From Tomocerus qinae (lineage: Eukaryota; Arthropoda; Collembola; Entomobryomorpha; Tomoceridae), in assembly GCA_020055645.1 (NCBI GenBank), contig CM034548.1:30988201-31052200 (forward strand): a stretch of 64,000 nt of DNA, given 5' to 3'. Position numbers and translations under genes: made by a program. The notes under the pieces were generated by a model that worked only from the letters and a program-made list of their open reading frames with translations, had not been told where the DNA came from and searched no databases. Of the stretch, positions 1-14,500 are shown piece by piece (the first letter of the stretch is position 1; each line of letters opens with the position of its first letter).

Positions 1-150
1 TATGTCAACATCATCAATTACAGAGTGCAAGTAACGAAGACTGGATATATAGTTGTGTCGGCTGCTTCAAAAAAAATAGATGATGATATAATGAAGTGCC
101 CTAAATGTCATTGGTCCTGTTGCTCGATCCATTCCTCCAAGGTAAAAATG
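1..150 (+). other. Exon-like fragment with paired cysteines at the window edge
   Basis: Plus frame 1 is open from base 1 to 168 and contains CPKCHWSCC (about residues 38-46). Frame 3 is open from base 3 to a TGA just after an 8-A run and contains YSCVGCFKK. The two cysteine pairs would lie in one frame if the A-run were one base shorter, and their spacing recalls a PHD or other zinc-binding domain. A possible donor AAG followed by GTAAAA ends the coding-like part at about 150. It could be the edge of a neighbouring gene with an indel, a pseudogene fragment, or chance. Confidence 0.25.
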
Positions 151-2398
151 GCTATTTTTGTTCATTGATGATTGGGATTTTTGTAATTGATCACCATAAT
201 CATCTATGACTATGACCAATTCAATGTAATTTTTGCTGATTAAATAATGAGAAATTAAAAAAGGATTATTTTGTACTACAGAGTAAAAGTCACAAGAATT
301 AACATGAACATAAAGTTTACTACTTCATTGCAATTAATAGTCTGATTTAAATTTAAGCTAAGCTTTCTCAAAATGATTGTACTTAAATGAATGGAATGTT
401 GCATGAGCCAGGGGCTGGAAAGCAACATTTCAATAAATGAATATCAATATTAGAAAGTAATTAAAATAAATTATTGGAAACATTTCCCGCCCTAATAATT
501 ATGTAATATGTAGAAAAATTTTTATTGGATGTCTCCCTGCTCTGTATAAATGGAGCTTATGAATATCTAAGTCTCCTGTGAGGATAATGAATTTCCCTGT
601 GAGCCAAGCTATTGACTATAGTACTTCTGGGCTGGAAACTTAAGAGGCAATAAATATACTACACTTTTGACCATTTTCAAACTATTATTTTATTGAAAGC
701 TGGCACAGCCGTAATGAAACACCCTTCGTGTTTATATCTTTGTTGTTAATGAATCTTTTTGTACTTTTAATAGAATGATTGGATTTTAGCAAGAGCACAA
801 TATGTATAAACAGTTCAGTGTAATTCAGTGTGTGATTAATACAGATTACAGATAAGTGTAGAGCTTTGATATAGTGGCCCCACTTAATTTTTTTAGGTTC
901 ATGTACATTAATATCATATGTTGTCACATCCTGAATCTGCAATACAACATAATTATGTCTTTTCTCAAAGAGGATGTTCGATAGCTAAAACATGTTATTT
1001 GTGATAAACGGTTAATTTAATCCAGGTTATTATGTACATGTATATTATGTAAACATTTAAAAATTCAGAAAAATAATTATAAGTGTACATTGGAAAACTT
1101 ACTGGATGTAAGTATTGGACTACTCTAGAAAGAAACCAAAATGAATTTCCAGAATTCACTTTCTACTAAAGAAAACTTACAAAATTATTTAAGATTTGTA
1201 TAGTTGTAATCATCATGCCTCTAAAATGTAACTTACTAATCAGTTTACCTACACAGAAAACATACAACAACAGCATTAACATTGGCAGAATATAAACCAA
1301 TACACACCTACATATATTGAATTATATTTACATTCGATATCATTTCCTACTTACATCGCTAGTAGGTAACATATAACACCCTTAGAGTAGTAATAATTTA
1401 ATGGTAGGTAATATTATAGCTTAAAATCTTAAAGTAGCAGTCACCATCACAAGCATATATTTTCCTTAATTTAATAACACATTTGTGATATGGCTCAATT
1501 TCACATTTACTTTTGCCTACAAAACAGTTACATGATGTGGTTCACTGGTCTGGTTTCTGTTCTGGTATATTTATTTCCATTATTATTATCAATGAATCAG
1601 TTTCAGTATTACTTCAGTTTATTATCAATCTTTTCTTGACGGATAACAATTAATCACGATTATCTAATTTCAGTAGTTGGTATAGGTAGAATACATTTTC
1701 AAACATTTCATTTGCATTTGTAAATAGATTAATTGTAAATTTAATATTCTGCATTAAATTTTTGATTTACCTTAATTAATACACTTTCGCACTTAAGTGT
1801 CCTTCTCTCTAACAGCACTAAATTTCTTTCTGACTCTCAGTTAAAGTACCACATGCTTTACTTGCAGTTCGCATACAAATACTTACTTATTAGTATTCAT
1901 AAAGTCGTTTGTTTTATATTGAGAATAATATTGCATGTAGCAGAATATTTTCATCTGTATATATTATATTAGAATAATACTATCGTACTGTAATATAAAT
2001 CTTACATTTTTCTGTAATTGTTTGTATGATATTGGCGTAGGCTTTTGCAGAGTCTCTCGAGTTTAATAATTCTTGGCATATTTTATAGTAGTTACCGGAA
2101 TACTAGGATATCGGTATCCAAAATATCTGTAATCAATGTGACACACTGTATAGCTTGCAATTGGTAACTTAATTGTACATTAGTTCAAATTTCCTCAAGT
2201 TGCGACAGTAGAAATTGGAGGAACGGTTCGATTGACAGCTTCTGATATTCCAACGTTTCGTTTTGAAAAACAGAGACACGACATTCGCTCTCTAAAATAC
2301 AGACACATTCAAAATTTAGTATTTACTTAATCACTCTGACGCAATTATTTATAGAGCAGCGAACAAATTTGTTTTCAATACACAGCAAATTTGAAATT
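151..2398. other. Spacer downstream of the flippase gene
   Basis: AT-rich with short reading frames only. It contains the presumed flippase 3' UTR (about 1600-2398). I see no further gene, RNA gene or clear repeat. Confidence 0.6.
1618..1623 (-). terminator. Candidate polyadenylation signal of the flippase gene
   Basis: TTTATT on plus, AATAAA on minus, the first exact hexamer I see after the stop codon at 2399, implying a 3' UTR of about 0.78 kb. A second one lies at 1570-1575. In AT-rich DNA this hexamer is common by chance. Confidence 0.3.
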
Positions 2399-2543
2399 TT
2401 ACTTAAAAACTGACGAGGTAGATGTGGAACGAGACCAAGATACAAAAAGTTCTTCATCTTGACGGTTAGTTTGACGTTTCATTAGCAAAGCTTTAGTTAC
2501 ATCAGACGGGAACAGAGACGCTTCCAAACACCGAATGACAAGC
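2399..2543 (-). CDS. ATP10: ATP10 exon 17: short cytosolic C-terminus and stop
   Basis: Encodes residues 1530-1577 and the TAA stop (2401-2399). The tail is short and Ser/Thr-rich, without the long C-terminal extension seen in vertebrate ATP10A. The acceptor follows a long T-run (TTTCTCCAG). Confidence 0.9.
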
Positions 2544-5500
2544 CTGGAGAAATTAAAAAAAAATACATTTGACCAATGAAAGATGAAATCAGTTGAGCAT
2601 TTTGTAATTCGCAGTAATTTTATGCTTACCGAGGAAGAACAGCGAGTACTGTGGTAACAGCGACAATTAACCAATGAATAGGAGACGCTATTAGTTCGTG
2701 TATAACCCAAAATGGATTTTCAAAGCCCAGACAATTAATACAGACGCTGTTGTACACGAAAGCAAACGCGTAGAAGATGACGATGGATATAACGATGGAT
2801 AATACATGAATGATTGTCTGTTTTAATGCAAATAACAGATGTTAGCATTAGAATATATATTTTTGAGAAGGATATATATAGTATATATAAGTCATAAAAA
2901 AGTAATACCCAAGATTTTGCTTCGATAGCCATGTGAACCAACATGGTGAACATACAGGCAACAACAACCGTTGTGCCAAATTCGAACATCCCCACATCAG
3001 AACCATTGTATGCCTAGATAAACATTATCGAGGATTATAATCTTATAAGATTTTCAGACAATTTTATGTAAATCCTTTCAACACTTACACCATATGACAT
3101 AAAGAAAATGACGACACTCTGGTACAAGGAATCTAGCATATTTAACCAGAAAGAGTGCGCTTGATGAACTTTCTGCAAACGACCTTGTCTATAGAGTCTC
3201 GGAACAGCAAGTAAAAGTTCTGCAGGAGCGTCTTGGTCGTAAATACCTACATAAAAAGGAGTAATGTAAGTCTTTTAGGTATGCATGTAAAATTTTGGTT
3301 TAAGATAATAGAGCAATAAATTGAAGCCTAACCGATAGCCATTGGAGGAAGAGCGGTAAAAAATAGGTTGAAGACCATCAGGTACATCTGATCTATCATC
3401 ACAGAGCCGGACCAACCGTTTAGCAGCTGGTACCAAAAGATCACAAACACGAAAGCCTAGCAAACCATTCAGAAATTAATATTGGATAAACTGCCACTGC
3501 TTCTATAACAGTTTGACCTGATTTGTAAAATATTGGAAAACATCTTACGGCATTTTTGTAAAAGAAATATAGAATCATTCGAGCAAGTCGATCATAGCAC
3601 CAATGCCCGTGCACTAAAAGAAGTCTTTCTAAGTATTTGAATTTAGATATGGCAAAGTCAGACGCCATGACAGCTTGCATTCCTTCCTTTCCAGAGATCC
3701 CAATGCCAACATCTGCTCGCTGAATCATTGACACGTCATTTGCACCATCCCCTGAGGAAATACAATTTCAATTATTATCAATGCCAAATACTATACGCTG
3801 GACTGCTATTCACTCCTGTCTAGTGCGATTGCTAAGTGTATACTAGTAAGTGGTATGCAATTCATATAGGTATTTACCAATAGCTAAAGTCCGCATGCAT
3901 AATTGGTCCTTTACGCCACTAACTATGTATCCCTTTTGTAGAGGAGTGGATCGACAGCATAGGACAGCGGAACAATGCTTCGTCAAACTTAAGAATTTAG
4001 TTAGTAAGTTAGTCTTCTGATCCAAAATATACCTAAAGTAAAACAAATATAATATTGGATAAAGGAATAATTCACAACATTAATTAGTAAATATTTAAAC
4101 TGTAAAAGATAAAATTCCCGGAGGATAAAAATGAGCTTACGTAAGGTTTTTCCCGTCCACAACGAGAGCCCTCTCTTTGCTACACAGAGGTGCTAAAACA
4201 CCCGTAGCGGATGAGACAGAACTATGAATATTATTTTGTTGAGATCCTTGTTGATTGGACACATTGGCAGAGGTAGATGTGTTTGCTTGACTAGAGCCAC
4301 CTGTGGAAGAACTAACGCCGAAACTTTTCATCTTCTCTGCTTGCTCTAAATAGAAGGAAATTGTTTTCTCCGCAGCATCTTTACTTCGAGCATTGAGCTT
4401 GATAATGTCCATCGCGGGAGAGAAGAGTTTGCACGAATAGGCAATGTTGATAGCTGTTTCCTGTTTATCGCCTGTCAACACCCAGACGACAATTCCTGCC
4501 TTCCGTAATGACTCTATGGTTTCAGGAACACCTTCTTGAAGTCGGTCTTCAATGCCTGTCGCACCAACGATTTCTAAATGATTTTCTAAATTTATATACG
4601 TCTCCAAAACTCTTCTCTCGCGATTGTGCAAATCATTCAGTGCTTGATTGTGTTCTATTAGCCAAGTGTTATATTCTTGCTCAGTCAATACTCGCTTGGC
4701 CAGAACTAATGTTCGCAGTCCTTCTCGAGCGTAATTATTAAGTTGTGTCATTGTTTGATTGCGCATTTCCAGTTCAGTACTATTTGCTACATTCAAAACG
4801 AAAGAATTATTATTACATGCCCCAAATACATTAAATTGCTATGACTCAAAAGAGATTTTTGACTTACATGTATTTTTCAGTCTCGAAAATATGGCTGAAT
4901 CTGCTCCTTTGCAAAACAGGATAAGTTCCCTACTTTTGGGATTTTTAAGAACTATTGACATGCGTTTCCGTGCTGAATCGAAGGGGAATGTATGAAGAAT
5001 TTCATATTCAATAAAATATTCATCTGCAGAAAGAGACGCAATTAGAATTAAGTATTTTCATCGGAACTACTCAAATTTGATAAAATGGTAACTCACTCGT
5101 AATCGCCAATTTCACCAAGGTTGGCGTCCGTTTTAAAAGCTTGCAATTATACGCATAAGCTGCCTGTACTAAAGCCAGCTCATCTGGACTCTCCGCCTCA
5201 AATATTGGCTTGAAATCAGACGGAGATGGAGTAGGAGTTGACACGGGTTGACTAGTATTAGGTGATCTATTAAATCTTGCACGAATATTGGGCAGCTGGA
5301 GAAGTCTGGGTCTTTGAGCGGGGGACTCTGTCGGGGTCGTCTCATTAGACGAGGATATCGGGGAAAGGCTGCTGGGCAAGATATCTAAAACTCGAGGTCT
5401 TTTGTGTTGAGTCACTTTGGAAGCTGCAGAGCCCGCTCCAGTGGCGGGATTTAAAATTGGCCTCCCCGTAATCGCCGTGCCTTTTAACTTATCGCCGTTT

Positions 5501-8500
5501 TCTTCAGAATCTTGCTGTAATTCTATGAGGAGTTGGCAATGATCTTGAGATTGGTACATTGAGCTGGATGCAGATGCATCCACAGTTTCACGAATTGGAG
5601 ACAGCCTTGAATGCAAAGCCGACGTTGGCACCTCTAATAGTTCATTTGTATTCATCTAGACAATGAAGCAACAAAACCAAACATTAATCACACAAAAATT
5701 ACTTTTGAAGCACGCCAGTTTCTCATTGTGGTTTGTCCATACCTTGTCATGATGAGGATGTTTCGCTACAACAACTGTATTACATACAGCCATAATTAAA
5801 AAGAAATCCATGATTCGTTGTTCTTGAGTACTAAGCGTCCCTGTTTCTGTTGAGAGAAGTTTTCCCAAATGCTCCAAAAGCTCATTTAAAGAGTTGTTAA
5901 CAATCAGGGATGGAGCCACAGTCATGCGATCATTTGGCATCTAAAATTACACAAAATTTGGTCGAAATCTTTCTTTTATCAAAATAGAAAATCGTTTCGT
6001 AATTTCAATTCTACATAATTGCATGTTACAAAATAGCCAATAGAAAAATGCTTCCAACAAAACTTACTTGGTCTATAGTATCAGATTGTGAATGATCAAA
6101 GTCATCTCCACCAATAGTGCACCGTCGGAAGAGCATTTTATTTTCAGTCAGGGTTCCAGTCTTGTCAGAGAAGACATACTGAATCTGGAAAATAAAAAAT
6201 AAGCAGTTTATAAAATATGAAAACTTTGCAAAAAACCAATAGGAGTTTAAAACTGTTTTAAATGGGGATATCTTGTTCATTTTGATTTGCATTTAACAAT
6301 GCAACAATCTTAGTTGACATAAATTCATGGTATTCGTGAGGATTGAGTGAGCCAATTGCAATTCAGAGCTATTTTTTAAAAAATATTTAACATCTTAGAA
6401 GTTGTTAAATATAAAATACTAGCTACAGTACCAAGAATTCATAATAAATTTACAAATACCAGCAGCTGAGATGCTATATTAATGAACTAGACTAATGCGA
6501 ATAAATCCACTTGCTCAAATACATTTAGTAATAAAATAGTAGGGCAACAATACTAAATATTAAACCACTGTAAACGTATAATGTGAAACGGTTATGGTTA
6601 GGTATTTGCCTTAATATATATAAAAAAGTTGATGGGTTTATTCCTAAGCATACATTTGCCATTTCACTGTACATAATAATATAATGACTTTGGCATATCA
6701 AGGAAGCAAGTAGTGTGGGCATAGGAAACATGAAAGTGCATTAAGATGCGTCCTTGTTTAACAGCTTAAGTGTATTACTATATGAATATAAATAATTTAT
6801 AGCATTGATAACTTTGAACAACTCGATATTTACAGATAGAATTAGGTAAGCGATTATTTTCATCATTCTAACTGCCTAAGAATAAATTGCTCATGAATCA
6901 TTCTTTGCTAAACAAAGGATGTTGTAATTTGTAACTATGTACATACTATATTTACAGCTTACAAATCACATTGTTTCCAATAATGCCCAGATATCAGAAA
7001 GTAATTTCTTGTTGCCCCTGTTTTAAAATTTGGCAAAACTGTCATACGAAATGAAAATTTCCAGTTTTTCTTAAATTAAATTGAAACTTGCAATTTGTTA
7101 CTTCTAAAACTGAGAAAGTAATTTGTAATCCAATTACTTTCTAATGTAAATTGCTATCCCTGAGCTAACATTTGCATTGAAGATATGCCACTTGATAATA
7201 TTTTTGATTTATTATTTAACGCAACCAACTACAAAGCATATTTAATTAAAGCATATCAGCTAATACTACAAATACATTATTTGCAATTTCGTGTGGCAGA
7301 TGCCATAATAGATCTCCATTGTCAGTCAGTTTACGATATGAACTCCTTTGTGTGTGAAAGAAGTAGTTTTTTTGAAAAGACATCATGTAATTTATGTTGC
7401 GACAAACTGTCCATGAAAAATGTCTTTAACATTTAGCTTCGGCTCTAGCGTTGTGCTTAATCCTCCTCACTGAAATCACTCGCCACCCTTTCGTGAAATG
7501 ATTTTGGTGGTCTATAGAATTAAAATCCCACAAAGCACTCCCCAAATAAAAAATTCATGACTACAGCCCACGTACATAGTAATTTTTTACTCTGAAAGTG
7601 AATGAAAATCTTTCTATCAGTCCCGACCTTGGCGTTACTCCGTACGACACGCAACTCATTGAAGCGTGCATGCCATGTCCTATCATGTAAAACGCAAAGA
7701 AACATGTCATAAATGTTGTAGAGGCGACGATGGTTACTCAGAACTAGCACAAGATAACTAGGTAAACACTAAATATATGCCTAAGTAGAAACGCTAAAAG
7801 AATTAACACGAAAGTTTTCCTCCTCCAATCGAAATATTGAAAATGCCATTTACCATCATAAATTGAAAAGAAAAATCTAATCACATACTGCATACTATTA
7901 AAAAGTATTATATTGAACACGAACCCGGGAGGTTAGCGCTATTATTGCATAGTTATATATACTTCATCAGTACCTAACACACCATAAAGCAAATAGTAAT
8001 CTTATGTTCTGACATGCATCGAAAATAATCACTAACTATGCCAAAATTGTAGCATGAATAATTTATATATTATTAAGCATTGAGGAAGTATATCCTTCGA
8101 TACACTAGCTAATTAACGCTGAACGATTGTCCTTATGAAATTGGAACATTCATTTATTCATTAAATAGATAATTAGTTTGATTTCTACGGAATTATGAGA
8201 AATGCTACCATAGCATACTGTTTATTCTCTTAATAAACAAATAAAACTCATTGGATCAAAACTTGGAAAAACAGTCCTTTATAATTGAATATTGGTATTC
8301 TCTCGAATTCATCCTACATTTCTAGTCAATGCTAAAAGATGTTTTTGAAAAAAACTTTAGCATACTACTTTATACGGAGCAAAATCTTTAAGCAAAATCT
8401 GTATTACAAATGGTATAGCTTTAACATTAAGAATAAAACAGTGACAAAGTTAGAAGAGCTGCCAACTTTCTGGAAAAGAAAGTTGGTATAACTTTTATGT

Positions 8501-11500
8501 TCACAACTAAGAAAAATATTGTCATTGAATGTCCAATTTATTTTCATGGGGTAATTCGTATTTATTATATCAGTTTGTTTCTGTAGGCTTTGAGTTTGCT
8601 CTACTTACCACGAGGGAATACGATAACTATAGCAATTCATGGTACTATTGGTACTCGTGATAATTCAATAAAGTAGGATAGCGTTTGTGCATTGAGACAA
8701 TGATACAATAATGCAGGAACCGGAACAAGTATTCGTGTAGCATTTATATTATTTCTCTGCTGACCTTGCTCCTTGTGCAAACACACGAGCCCCATTACAA
8801 AAAACTATAATTTGTCATTGCTTTTCAGAAAATAAAAGAATAAAACCATACAGAAAACAATTTGATCTAAAAAATCATATTACTCTCCACTTATATATCT
8901 ATCAAATATTACACAGAGCTAATCGCAGGAGTCATCTCAGCTATCTGTCCTCGTTACGTTTAGAAACTATAGCAAATGCAATTTACAATTTCCCATTGAC
9001 AAATGTCATCCGAAAGTAAGTGGCTTCCGAACTATTTGCCTTTTCAGTACAAGTGTTACTGGATTATCTTATCCATTCGGGGTTTAGTTTCGCCAGTGTA
9101 TGCCAAAGGCAAGATAAGCCAACTTGTATTGATATATTGACCTCGGTTTTCCGTTTGTCCAGTTATTAGAGAAAGCCTATGTTGGAGCTTGCAGCAGAAA
9201 TTAGAGATTGCGAGTCTCGCTCTATTTAGCTCAAACACTGGAAGGAAAGGGCAGCTAAAATAACAAAAAGACTAGAAAATGATGGGCATGGATTCAGCTG
9301 AAGGCAAGGTAATTTGTTGACAGACTTTCGGGGAAGGAGCAAAATTTAATAGTTGAAGCTACACATAACGGTTAACGATGCACACAGAACTGGATGGAAA
9401 CCACAGCATATTATACTACTACCCTATTCTCTTACCCATAGGGCACAACATTCTGTATTTGGAATATTAGAAAGTAGATAAGCAATGTAATAAAAGTGTC
9501 CGTATGGTGTACATATACATGCATAGACTTTTGGCTTTTCAATTTTCACTCAACACTGAATACATAATCATAGTCTAACAAACGCCATCATTTGCTAAAA
9601 TACCATCAACATTTTAGCATGGACAGATTTGCTAAATGCATTACAATAATATGGCTACTTTAGTGGTTTGGAAACATTAAGTACATGGCCTAAAATTCTA
9701 CCATTGTACATCTGTATGTGGTTGTCCCGATATTTATTATTCTTCATTACAATCAAAAAGTTACATGGCCACAACATGATTGTGGATATTGGATAAACCA
9801 TTAAGCCTCGAATTTACACACTTCTAACACAGTAGTAAAATATAATATAGTTTTGTATTCTATAGCATCAGACTAATGGGCAATTTACAGTTTGCATTAC
9901 AATTTACCATTTGTTTCAAAAAACACATGGAGAATTGCAAACTCAGAAATCGCTTTTAAATTAAAGTTTCAAGACAAATGCAGAATTACAAATCGGACGC
10001 ATGGAAAGAAAAATTGCTCCATTTCCCGAACAAGTCTTCATTTCATGAAGCTAAGTGTGAATATGAAACTGCTCAACAGTGTTATTGCACATACTTTTTC
10101 TCATTAAATGGAGGTAGATAAGGTTGAGCAGTTACGTAATTACATAATATATTCAATAGAGCAAATGGAAACTTGGAACCACATTTCCATTACAGCCGCT
10201 TATGGTTAGGTACTTCTTACTTTCATTCGCTGTCTGAATTTATTAACCTAAAAGAAGTACATAAGCACTTTACAACTTCACTGGAATTGGGACAACGGCT
10301 GTCTTATTTGGCGGTGCAAGTATTTGCACTGCACACTAATCATTTTCTACTTTCTATCCTCTCCCTTATTTTCTCCAGCTTGACCATAATACGTCTCAAA
10401 AAGCATAGTTCTTGCTCTGGTTGCAATATTCATTTTTATACTCCTAGGCATTTGTGTATGTACCCATAGGAGTCTCTCTATCCATATGGTAATGTTAACG
10501 TAAGGAAAATAAAACTAAAAGCATCTTGAATAATAACCCACCGTGCCCTAAATACTACTGGCAACGTGGACCACTTTTCCACTCGTCAAACCATCAGTAG
10601 CTCAGCACAGTTAGTAGTTTCGGGAAAATCGATACGGATTGAAGAGTTCGCAGATAAAAGATAAGCAGCCATATGCTTTGTAATTCCAGGATTTTACCAC
10701 ACACCTGTTACCTTCCACATAATAATGGTCCAGAACGTAAGCCAAAACCCAATTTCTTATGCTCTATGTAGATCATTGTTAATTATTACTCTTTAAGAAA
10801 CTTTCCTCAGCCTTTTCAATTTCCGGCTGCAAAATGAATGAGTGAACAATGCTATTGCTCTATTGTGTCACTATACTTTAGCTTTAATAGCAAAGCAAAG
10901 TAATAAATATATCAGAGTAATAACACTCGACACTTCTCCCTAGTCTAATTTGTTCACATGCATCTTCGCCCTGTCAACCTGCCATGACGAGTTTTGCATT
11001 AATTCATTAACCAACACAGAAAGATGTATAACACTTGAATTATATACAAAGTTAGACATGGATGAGTCACAAGAGACAAAAGTACGAGGTGATATAAATA
11101 CAGAGACTGACAATATTGAGGTGATAAATGGCAAGAATGCAATTACACCCACGTAAGTAATTAACCTTTCCTACCTGTAAAAGTACGTCCTGTATTCACT
11201 AAATGTACATTAACTGGATGCTGGAATTTTACATTTAAACTGCCTTTTGAATGTTTTTAACGTATGGCCCACTTGGCCATGGCAATCATAATATATTAGA
11301 ATCTGTTTTCAAACTGACAAATTCCAGTTACAAATAAGAGTATAAGGTTATTTGTAGCCCCAATAAACCATTGACCTATTACTTATTGTTAGTAGTGATA
11401 ATTAATTACGGTACAATTATTTCCCTTAATTAAGCCTAATTTAATTTGCTTTGTCAGTAATTATTTGGTTCAATGAGCTATGCCATGAAGATATGAGTTA

Positions 11501-14500
11501 AGTACGAACACAGGGAAATAACTGTTAACTCTACACTTAGTTTTAAATGATATAGAGTAAAGGTGCTAACAAATCCGTTAATTAGTAAACTAAGACAAGT
11601 AGATGGAGCTTCTGAGTTTGCTTATTTGACAACCGAGCTACGAAAGAATGTATCTTCAAAGTGGAGCAAATGAACAAACAGAAGCAATATTGGGTTATTG
11701 CAGAGAAGTTGCGACAAGTTTCTCGTGTAGTAATCCAGGAGGAACGGATAAGCATCCATACTTCTTAAAACTACACAAATACCTACTACATTATACGTTA
11801 CTATACATTCCATATTATACGACATTATTGCTTTTCGGAAATGACTTGAATGTGGGAAATATATTTCCAATTGTTGTTTAGTTTTAACAATTTTACAAAA
11901 AAAATAAATGCTGCGAAGGTCAAAGTAAAATAGGCAAGGAGTGTTTTTTCATTTAACAATCAACTGTCAAAATCTGTTTTGCAAACATTCCTATTTTCAC
12001 ACAAGCATTCATTCATATAGTAAAATGACCTGTCAATTTCCGCATGCATGGTCAGGACAATGCAAGTTCATTTTTTTCCTCATTCTTATTTTCCACAAAA
12101 AAAGAGAACACGGAACACGATAGAGCATTTAATTTTGCTAGGTTCTACATTTCAGGCTCAGCAATACGACAAAGATTTATCCTGCCTTCCGTATCTTGTC
12201 AGTATAAAACAAACAACAATCTCAAGTCAAACCTGGTTACCGACTACCGAACTGAAAACATTTGTACGACAACAAGGCATAGAAATGCTGGTATGCAGAG
12301 AACATCATTCACCAGTAGTAAGTGGTTTTTAAGGGGAGCCACCCCTCCGTCGAGGTATCTACCGGAATTTGGCATGAACTCGATCTATTTACATTGAGTT
12401 GAGTACAAAACCATTCAAATTTTATTTTTTTAGGAAATCAAGGAAAACTCAAAAACTCTTCCGTTTTCAATTTTGATTTTTTTACCTAAAATTCTTACAG
12501 GGTCGTGGAGGGTCACAAGTTTGCGTTTTGTTCAAAAAGACTTTTGGTTATTTTATAAAAAATTCATAAACCTATCCCGCCAAAAAAAATAAAAAACTTT
12601 TTGGTAGAATGGCCAGTGTGACCTTTACAGGTCAAATTTGTAACATATCTGAAACTTGTGACCCTCCAGGATCTTCATCCTAAATTTTGAGATCAACTAC
12701 GCCCAGATTGCTTGAAAATTAGGCGACTTATCCATGATTTCCTGGAGTAGGAAATTACATTGAAAACCAAGTACTACTGCCTGACCTTAATGATAGTAAA
12801 TTTTTATACCAGTGCCCACAAAGTGGTGAATGGTATAACGTCTATGTATGTGAACACCGAATACGAACAAATTCTCCTAGTATAAAAAAATAATTATTAA
12901 TACACTGGGAATTTTTGCAAGAAAATTGCTAAAATGCAATAGTTTGACTTTACTGTGTACATTTTTCGTATCTATTCAACGACGTCAGTACTAATTTACC
13001 ACAAAACGTTTTCAACAGCAAAAATAGCATTTTTCGTAAAACTAAAAAGAGTTTAATTCTAATTAAAACAATTTAAGAACCGACCTTGTACACCTGTGTG
13101 TTCTGTATACCTGAGATGAGATTACGTAATGCCATCAGTGAAGTAGAAGAAATAAATACTAATGATATATATAATTTACAATGTAAATGTACAAATTATT
13201 GAGCATATACATTACTGTCTGAAAGGAGTTTGTGTATTTCGGCAGTGTGGCACACCACAATCAATCGTAGTAGAGTTGAAGCTGTGAAGCTCCTCTCTAT
13301 CTATGGAGTGCAAAGTGTTCATTTTATTATGAGAAGGAAAGTACATATTATATGTTCATTCCAAAGTTGATCTCATTACTTTTCATCTCGTGCAGTGCTG
13401 AAGAAAACTTAGTCAATTACTGTTTCCTTTTTGAACAGACTAAACCTTGAATAGTTTATAACTGTCAAAGATGTCCAAACAGCACAAACTTAACCTACGA
13501 CAATGTTGCACACGGAATGTCATTTCCAGAATACACTAATTGTATGGAAACAGAAAACACACAGTAGTACTATAAATAAAACCATGTACAATTTCAGATA
13601 TGTGAAATACAATTTCAATCATGATGCATAAGATATATATATATATATACGGTCTCATATTATTGTTTGTTTCAAATAGAATTAGCGTCACCATCTATTT
13701 TCTGATGCAGATGTCGAAAAAATCAACCATAGTCCTACACCCAATTCTTGCAGACTAAGAAAGGAGTCTGATATTAATATTTTATGTGGATGTACAAGAA
13801 AAAAAATAAGGTGGAGTATTTGATTAGTTGTAGGTATGTGTGTTAGGGGGAGAGCACAGCATCTACTATAGTAGTAGAGCTATGCTACCGCTCAAGCCTG
13901 GGGTGGCTTACTTGCAGTGACTCCCGGACAACTTTACTGAGTGTACAGACTTACACGAAGAGACTTTGGTGAGGGGTACTGAACCATTATGTGGTACAGC
14001 CCTACACAGTCCCGTACTCTACCTATGTGTGCTTAGGTGGCAAGGTTAGGTGAGCTGACCACATTAGGTGTGACAGTCATCGCAACCTCCCGCATCCCTT
14101 CGCATGTGCTCCTCAGTCCAGTATATCACTAGGTAAACTCGTAGTGTACACCTAACCAAGAGAGCAATCTGCACACTGCAGACAGGGTAAGGAAAGATAG
14201 TCATATTGTCACCAAGATAGGCAAATCAATGCTAATAACGAATATACGGCAAAGATAGCTTCTCCCAATTCCAGACTATCTAACGCACAACCTGAGGCGC
14301 TCTTAGGATTCGAACCCAAGATTGCAGACAGCCAGCCAGGTTTTTACACCATTAGACCGTCCTGTACGCCCGCTTAGTTGTAGGTATACAAGATTAGAGA
14401 TTGTCAAAATCTTTGTTGTTTCGCATTATTTATTGGGCATGTCGTAACAAGGCAGATCTAGAGGCACTCATTGCTAAACCGTAGGGGAATTGTAGTTGCT

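Noticed and set aside
4508..4995. Plus-strand frames opposite the flippase exons
   Set aside because: They lie antisense to exons 9 and 10, whose motifs and splice sites are well supported.
7520..7750. Possible transposase fragment
   Set aside because: The 76-codon frame has a few protein-like residues but no transposase motif or terminal repeats.
12044..12397. Overlapping 117- and 94-codon frames
   Set aside because: Two frames of the same DNA are open together, neither resembles a protein family, and the region runs into repeat-like sequence.
14300..14373. tRNA gene on the minus strand
   Set aside because: A and B boxes are present but the acceptor stem does not pair and a 460-base body follows within one target duplication; it is the head of a SINE.
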